Below, one piece after another: positions 62,847-64,000 of a DNA stretch of 64,000 nt. A program made the translations under genes and the position numbers. The first letter of the stretch is position 1, and each line of letters begins with the position of its first letter. The notes beneath the pieces are model-generated. The model saw nothing but the letters and a program-made list of their open reading frames with translations. It was not told where the DNA came from and ran no database searches. Source of the stretch: Marsupella aquatica (Eukaryota > Marchantiophyta); the NCBI GenBank assembly GCA_973895155.1, contig OZ316893.1, positions 14,818,001-14,882,000 on the forward strand, in the 5' to 3' direction.

Positions 62847-64000
62847 GCTTTTCCCTTCTCAGTCACATCTCATCTCCACGCCCCACCCTTCAGGAGAGCG
62901 GCCGCGGAGGGTCTGCGCGCCTTGCATTAGCCCAAACCCTAACTGATCTCCCTTCCGACATTCTGTGCCTACTCCTTTGTTTGCTGCCTGCCTGCCTCCT
63001 CTTTTTATCTCTCTCGCTCTCCCCCCTCTCTCCTTCTGTCACTCTCTATCTCTCTCCCCAACTACCAACAAACAAACCGAACGACCACAAATGTCTCAAC
63101 CAAAAACCCCACCGAAAAACCTCCCTCCCTGTTCCTCGGAGGAATCCTCACTAGTCCTCTTCTGACACCGTGCTTCAGAATTTCTAGAATCCCACTGGAT
63201 CTTCAATTTCGCTTCTTCGAATCGATCACTCCCTTGAATCAATGTCTCAGGGACCTTCTTTTTCTTCCTCACAAAATCTATCTAAGCTACTTTAGTGTAA
63301 TCTAATCTTCTTCTTCTTCACCGTAGCTCCACCTCCTCCCTATTCCTCTTTTCTATCGCGGATCCTTACTGGTGAGGGTAAGGCGAGGGTTTTTGAGAAT
63401 GGGGAAAGGGGAATCCAAGAGACTCCTACTACTACAGCACTACGCGTCGGTCAAAAAAATGGAGTACTTACATCGATTATCAATAGGGGCTTTCCGTCCA
63501 CATCATTCCTTGGTTCATCTGTACAAACTAAAAACCCCACTCCCTCACTATCACTCTCTTTCCTTCCATTCAGGCTTTCCCTGCCTGCCTATCCTTTGAC
63601 TCCCTTGACGAATCTCCGTCGTGGTTCCGAGAGGAAAGAAAATATATCTTTGGACATGTCGACCAGAACCGCAAAACCAGTGAAGGCAGCAGCTGCAAAA
63701 CAGAACCGCAAAACCCACTCAAAGCAGCTCCACAAGGTTTTCCTTCCCTTGCGTTGCCTTGCCTTGCCTTTGCCTTGGTCTACTGTACTTTGCCGCTGCC
63801 GGGGCTTTGCTTGATAGATGTCTGGAGAGACAGCGAGAGGGGGAGAGAAAGAGGCCAATGCGTTTCTCCTCCTCTCTTCTTTCTTTCGGGGCCTTCTTCT
63901 AGACTCCTACCTCCAAAATGCTGCCACCGTCCCTACCTTCTTCCTTGGCCGACGCGATGGATGGATCTCCAACGCAGCAGCTGCACTTTTTCTTCTTCAT
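62847..64000 (-). promoter_or_regulatory. Upstream region of the MATH-domain gene
   Basis: Pyrimidine-rich on the plus strand, with CTCTC runs near 63005-63060, as is usual for plant 5' leaders read on the minus strand. A telo-box AAACCCTAA (plus-strand orientation) lies at 62934-62942, about 90 bp upstream of the start codon. The open frame at 63589-63858 (minus) has one hydrophobic stretch (CFAAAAFTGFAVLV) but no conserved domain, and I do not call it a gene. Confidence 0.45.

Noticed and set aside
63589-63858. Small membrane protein gene on the minus strand
   Set aside because: One hydrophobic stretch without a conserved domain, in a low-complexity region; no splice or homology support.

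Overview
The window is nuclear DNA of a land plant. It has intron-rich genes with canonical GT/AG splice sites and AT-rich intergenic DNA full of repeats. Four genes have clear land-plant relatives: a P5B-type ATPase, the CAF-1 subunit FAS2, a plastid ABC1 kinase, and a TRAF/MATH protein like Arabidopsis At2g25320. I believe a P5B ATPase alongside plant-type genes points to a non-seed plant (moss, other bryophyte or lycophyte), because seed plants are usually described as lacking P5B. The species cannot be fixed from sequence alone.

Layout. 1-10873 is an accessory block with two divergent, decayed genes. The minus-strand gene (runs off the left edge, start near 5210) has at least three exons. 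It joins a ParB-like module to a DNA N6/N4-methyltransferase-like module. The plus-strand gene (7229-10873) has three DUF8039-like repeats followed by a DDE/RNase-H-like transposase region of the DUF7869 type. Three tandem arrays (2398-2807, 4500-5043, 6100-7065) share one palindrome, GGAYAGRGA-N3-TCYCTRTCC. Two arrays fill introns of the minus-strand gene and the third lies just upstream of the plus-strand exon. Single copies also sit in frame in both genes. I read the block as part of a large plant mobile element, and the palindrome as a candidate site for its own ParB-like or transposase protein. This is the main candidate for something undescribed.

11160-15100 holds Ty1/copia debris flanked by inverted copies of a TGTACA-containing repeat. 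17023-28917 is the P5B ATPase (about 22 exons, plus strand). 28918-34640 is repeat-rich and has no gene I can support. 35871-41191 is FAS2 (plus). 44082-49300 is the plastid ABC1 kinase (minus), with an unusually long N-terminal region. 49300-53450 is repeats, including a 5' half of an elongator tRNA-Met. 54319-62846 is the four-MATH-domain gene (minus), and 62847-64000 is its upstream region.

The four conserved genes work in unrelated processes: endomembrane cation/polyamine transport, replication-coupled nucleosome assembly, plastid lipid/prenylquinone regulation, and MATH-domain adaptor functions. There is no sign of functional clustering. Exon borders were read by eye from splice motifs and conserved protein sequence and should be checked against transcripts.
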